Source: SZUA-430 sp044375275
Lineage (GTDB): Bacteria; Pseudomonadota; Alphaproteobacteria; Micropepsales; Micropepsaceae
Assembly: GCA_044375275.1 (NCBI GenBank)
Contig: JBILMZ010000020.1
Location: 1-24,643 of the forward strand
Direction of reading: 5' to 3'
DNA: 24,643 nt
How positions within the stretch are numbered: position 1 is the stretch's first letter; every line of letters starts with the position of its first letter. The position numbers were made by a program, and so were the translations under genes. Under the pieces are notes generated by a model. That model ran no database searches and was not told the DNA's origin. It saw nothing but the letters and a program-made list of their open reading frames with translations. Below, in pieces: positions 23,680-24,643 of this stretch.

Positions 23680-23766
23680 TGGTGGCCCCTGCCGGAATCG
23701 AACCGGCACGTCCTTGCGAACGACGGATTTTAAGTCCGTTGCGTCTACCAGTTCCGCCAAGGGGCC
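23680..23766 (-). tRNA. tRNA-Leu (anticodon UAA)
   Basis: On the minus strand the cloverleaf runs from GGCCCCT (acceptor 5' strand, 23766 downward) through the D-arm to the anticodon stem ACGGA / TCCGT around loop CTTAAAA (anticodon TAA), read from 23740 to 23724. A class II variable arm (CGTTCGCAAGGACG) follows, then the T-arm GCCGG-TTCGATT-CCGGC, acceptor 3' strand AGGGGCC, discriminator A and an encoded CCA (23680-23682). It lies 84 bases downstream of the CinA-like gene and is convergent with mucR. Confidence 0.95.
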
Positions 23767-23850
23767 AGGGCAGCCGGAAACGGGCGCAAAGTGGGCGATC
23801 CTGCCAAGCCATGCAAGTGGCATCGACACCCACGGAAGAGAATTCATGGC

Positions 23851-24636
23851 TCAGGCGGGATCGGGAAGCGGCTCAACCCCGGCCTGGCGCATGATCGCCT
23901 CAAGGTCAGACTTGATTGCCTGCAGCCGCTCTGCATCGGCCCCGCGCGCCACCAGCGCCGTACCGAACCTGCCGTCACGCGAGAACGGATAGCTGCCGAG
24001 GGGAACATCCGCGTTCTTCTTCTGCAGCTCCATGAGCGCCTTGGCGATCGTGCCTTCGCCGACAAACGCAGAAACGGTGACGGACTTCAGGGGAGCTGAT
24101 GTCGGCAAGCGTCCCTTCACATCTTCGAGCATCGCCTGCATCACCGAGGGGATGCCGGCCATGACAAACACATTGCCGATCTGGAACCCCGGAGCACCCG
24201 AAACGGCATTGCCGATCAGGCTGGCACCGAACGGGATACGCGCCATGCGCTGCCGCGCTTCGTTGAAGCTCCCCATATTCAGGGAAGCATAGCGGGCAGC
24301 CAGTGCCGCAAACACCGTTGGGTGATAGGTGATTCCGGTTTCAAAGGCAGCGGCCATGCAGTCGGCCGTGATGTCGTCATGCGTGGGACCGATTCCGCCG
24401 GTCGAAAACACGAAGTCATGTGCCGCGCTCAGGTAGCGAACAGTCGAGACAATATGCTCCCGATCATCCGACACGACCCGCACCTCGCGAACGGGGATGC
24501 CAATCTGACCCAGCCACCGCGCGATGTAAGCCGTATTCGTATCCTGGGTGCGGCCGGACAGGATCTCATCGCCGATGATGAGGATGGCGGCACCGCGCCG
24601 ACGCTGGACTGCATCTGCCATTGAGTTGCCCGCCAT
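23851..24636 (-). CDS. CinA-type molybdopterin-binding-domain protein
   Basis: A stand-alone MoCF-type domain like the N-terminal part of CinA. The 261 residues include ILIIGDEILSGRTQDTNTAYIARWL (18-42), the strand FVFSTGGIGPTHDD (75-88) and the second-half GAPGFQIGNVFVMAGIPSVM, with a C-terminal ferredoxin-like part. The C-terminal deamidase domain of long CinA proteins is missing, as in the common short alphaproteobacterial form. Long CinA acts on pyridine nucleotides; short members are often called competence/damage-inducible protein A, with no tested function. The ATG at 24636 is near the right edge; a second ATG at 24621 is equally possible. Transcription could continue into tRNA-Leu. 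Confidence 0.85.
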   Translation of the reverse strand: MAGNSMADAVQRRRGAAILIIGDEILSGRTQDTNTAYIARWLGQIGIPVREVRVVSDDREHIVSTVRYLSAAHDFVFSTGGIGPTHDDITADCMAAAFETGITYHPTVFAALAARYASLNMGSFNEARQRMARIPFGASLIGNAVSGAPGFQIGNVFVMAGIPSVMQAMLEDVKGRLPTSAPLKSVTVSAFVGEGTIAKALMELQKKNADVPLGSYPFSRDGRFGTALVARGADAERLQAIKSDLEAIMRQAGVEPLPDPA

Positions 24637-24643
24637 TGGGTTG

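Noticed and set aside
1..24643. CRISPR array, transposase, integrase, toxin-antitoxin or phage genes
   Set aside because: I looked for direct repeats with regular spacing and for the relevant protein motifs and found none.

Overview
The window reads as chromosomal DNA of a GC-rich alphaproteobacterium. The pointers are a MucR/Ros-type regulator, a DUF3126 protein, a short PhoH-type ATPase, a TorF-type porin and overall codon use. A marine Hyphomonadaceae-like or Caulobacterales-like host is my guess, not something shown. I see no insertion sequence, CRISPR array, phage gene or integrase. Most of the window is housekeeping and catabolic, with a few non-standard arrangements.

Region 1 (1-6958, all minus strand) is a leucine-degradation operon encoding the methylcrotonyl-CoA carboxylase beta subunit, methylglutaconyl-CoA hydratase and the biotin-carrying alpha subunit (cut by the left edge). 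Between mccB and liuC sit four genes with no known place in leucine breakdown: two related membrane proteins, an exported RNase T2 and a 120-residue membrane protein with a His-rich tail. The two membrane proteins look like an old tandem duplication. An 18-of-22-base copy of the 3' end of mccB lies just ahead of the second one.

Region 2 (7060-10948) holds a PAP2-type membrane phosphatase, a PhoH-type ATPase, two small membrane proteins, a single-span protein of unknown function and DUF3126. A 49-base multi-part hairpin lies between the phosphatase and phoH.

Region 3 (10996-14950) has an unknown protein divergent from a PuuB-like FAD oxidoreductase. Next comes a compact unit with a 25-codon reading frame behind a perfect full-length Shine-Dalgarno sequence, ended by a strong terminator. 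Then come cysE and a nitroreductase.

Region 4 (14958-18386) has a histidine phosphatase and a crotonase-fold protein whose divergent starts meet on the same CATG. The crotonase lacks both catalytic glutamates. An SDR and a TorF-like porin with a textbook terminator follow.

Region 5 (18403-22727) looks catabolic: two paralogous alpha/beta hydrolases flank an M20 amidohydrolase, and one of them follows a GPH-type transporter gene. Region 6 (23171-24636) has a mucR homologue with altered zinc-ligand positions and a long leader containing an inverted repeat, then tRNA-Leu(UAA) and a CinA-type molybdopterin-binding-domain protein.

I found no convincing new defence or mobile system. The best candidates for something undescribed are the small-ORF transcript at about 13174-13376, the duplicated membrane-protein/RNase T2 insert in the leucine operon, and the hairpin upstream of phoH.
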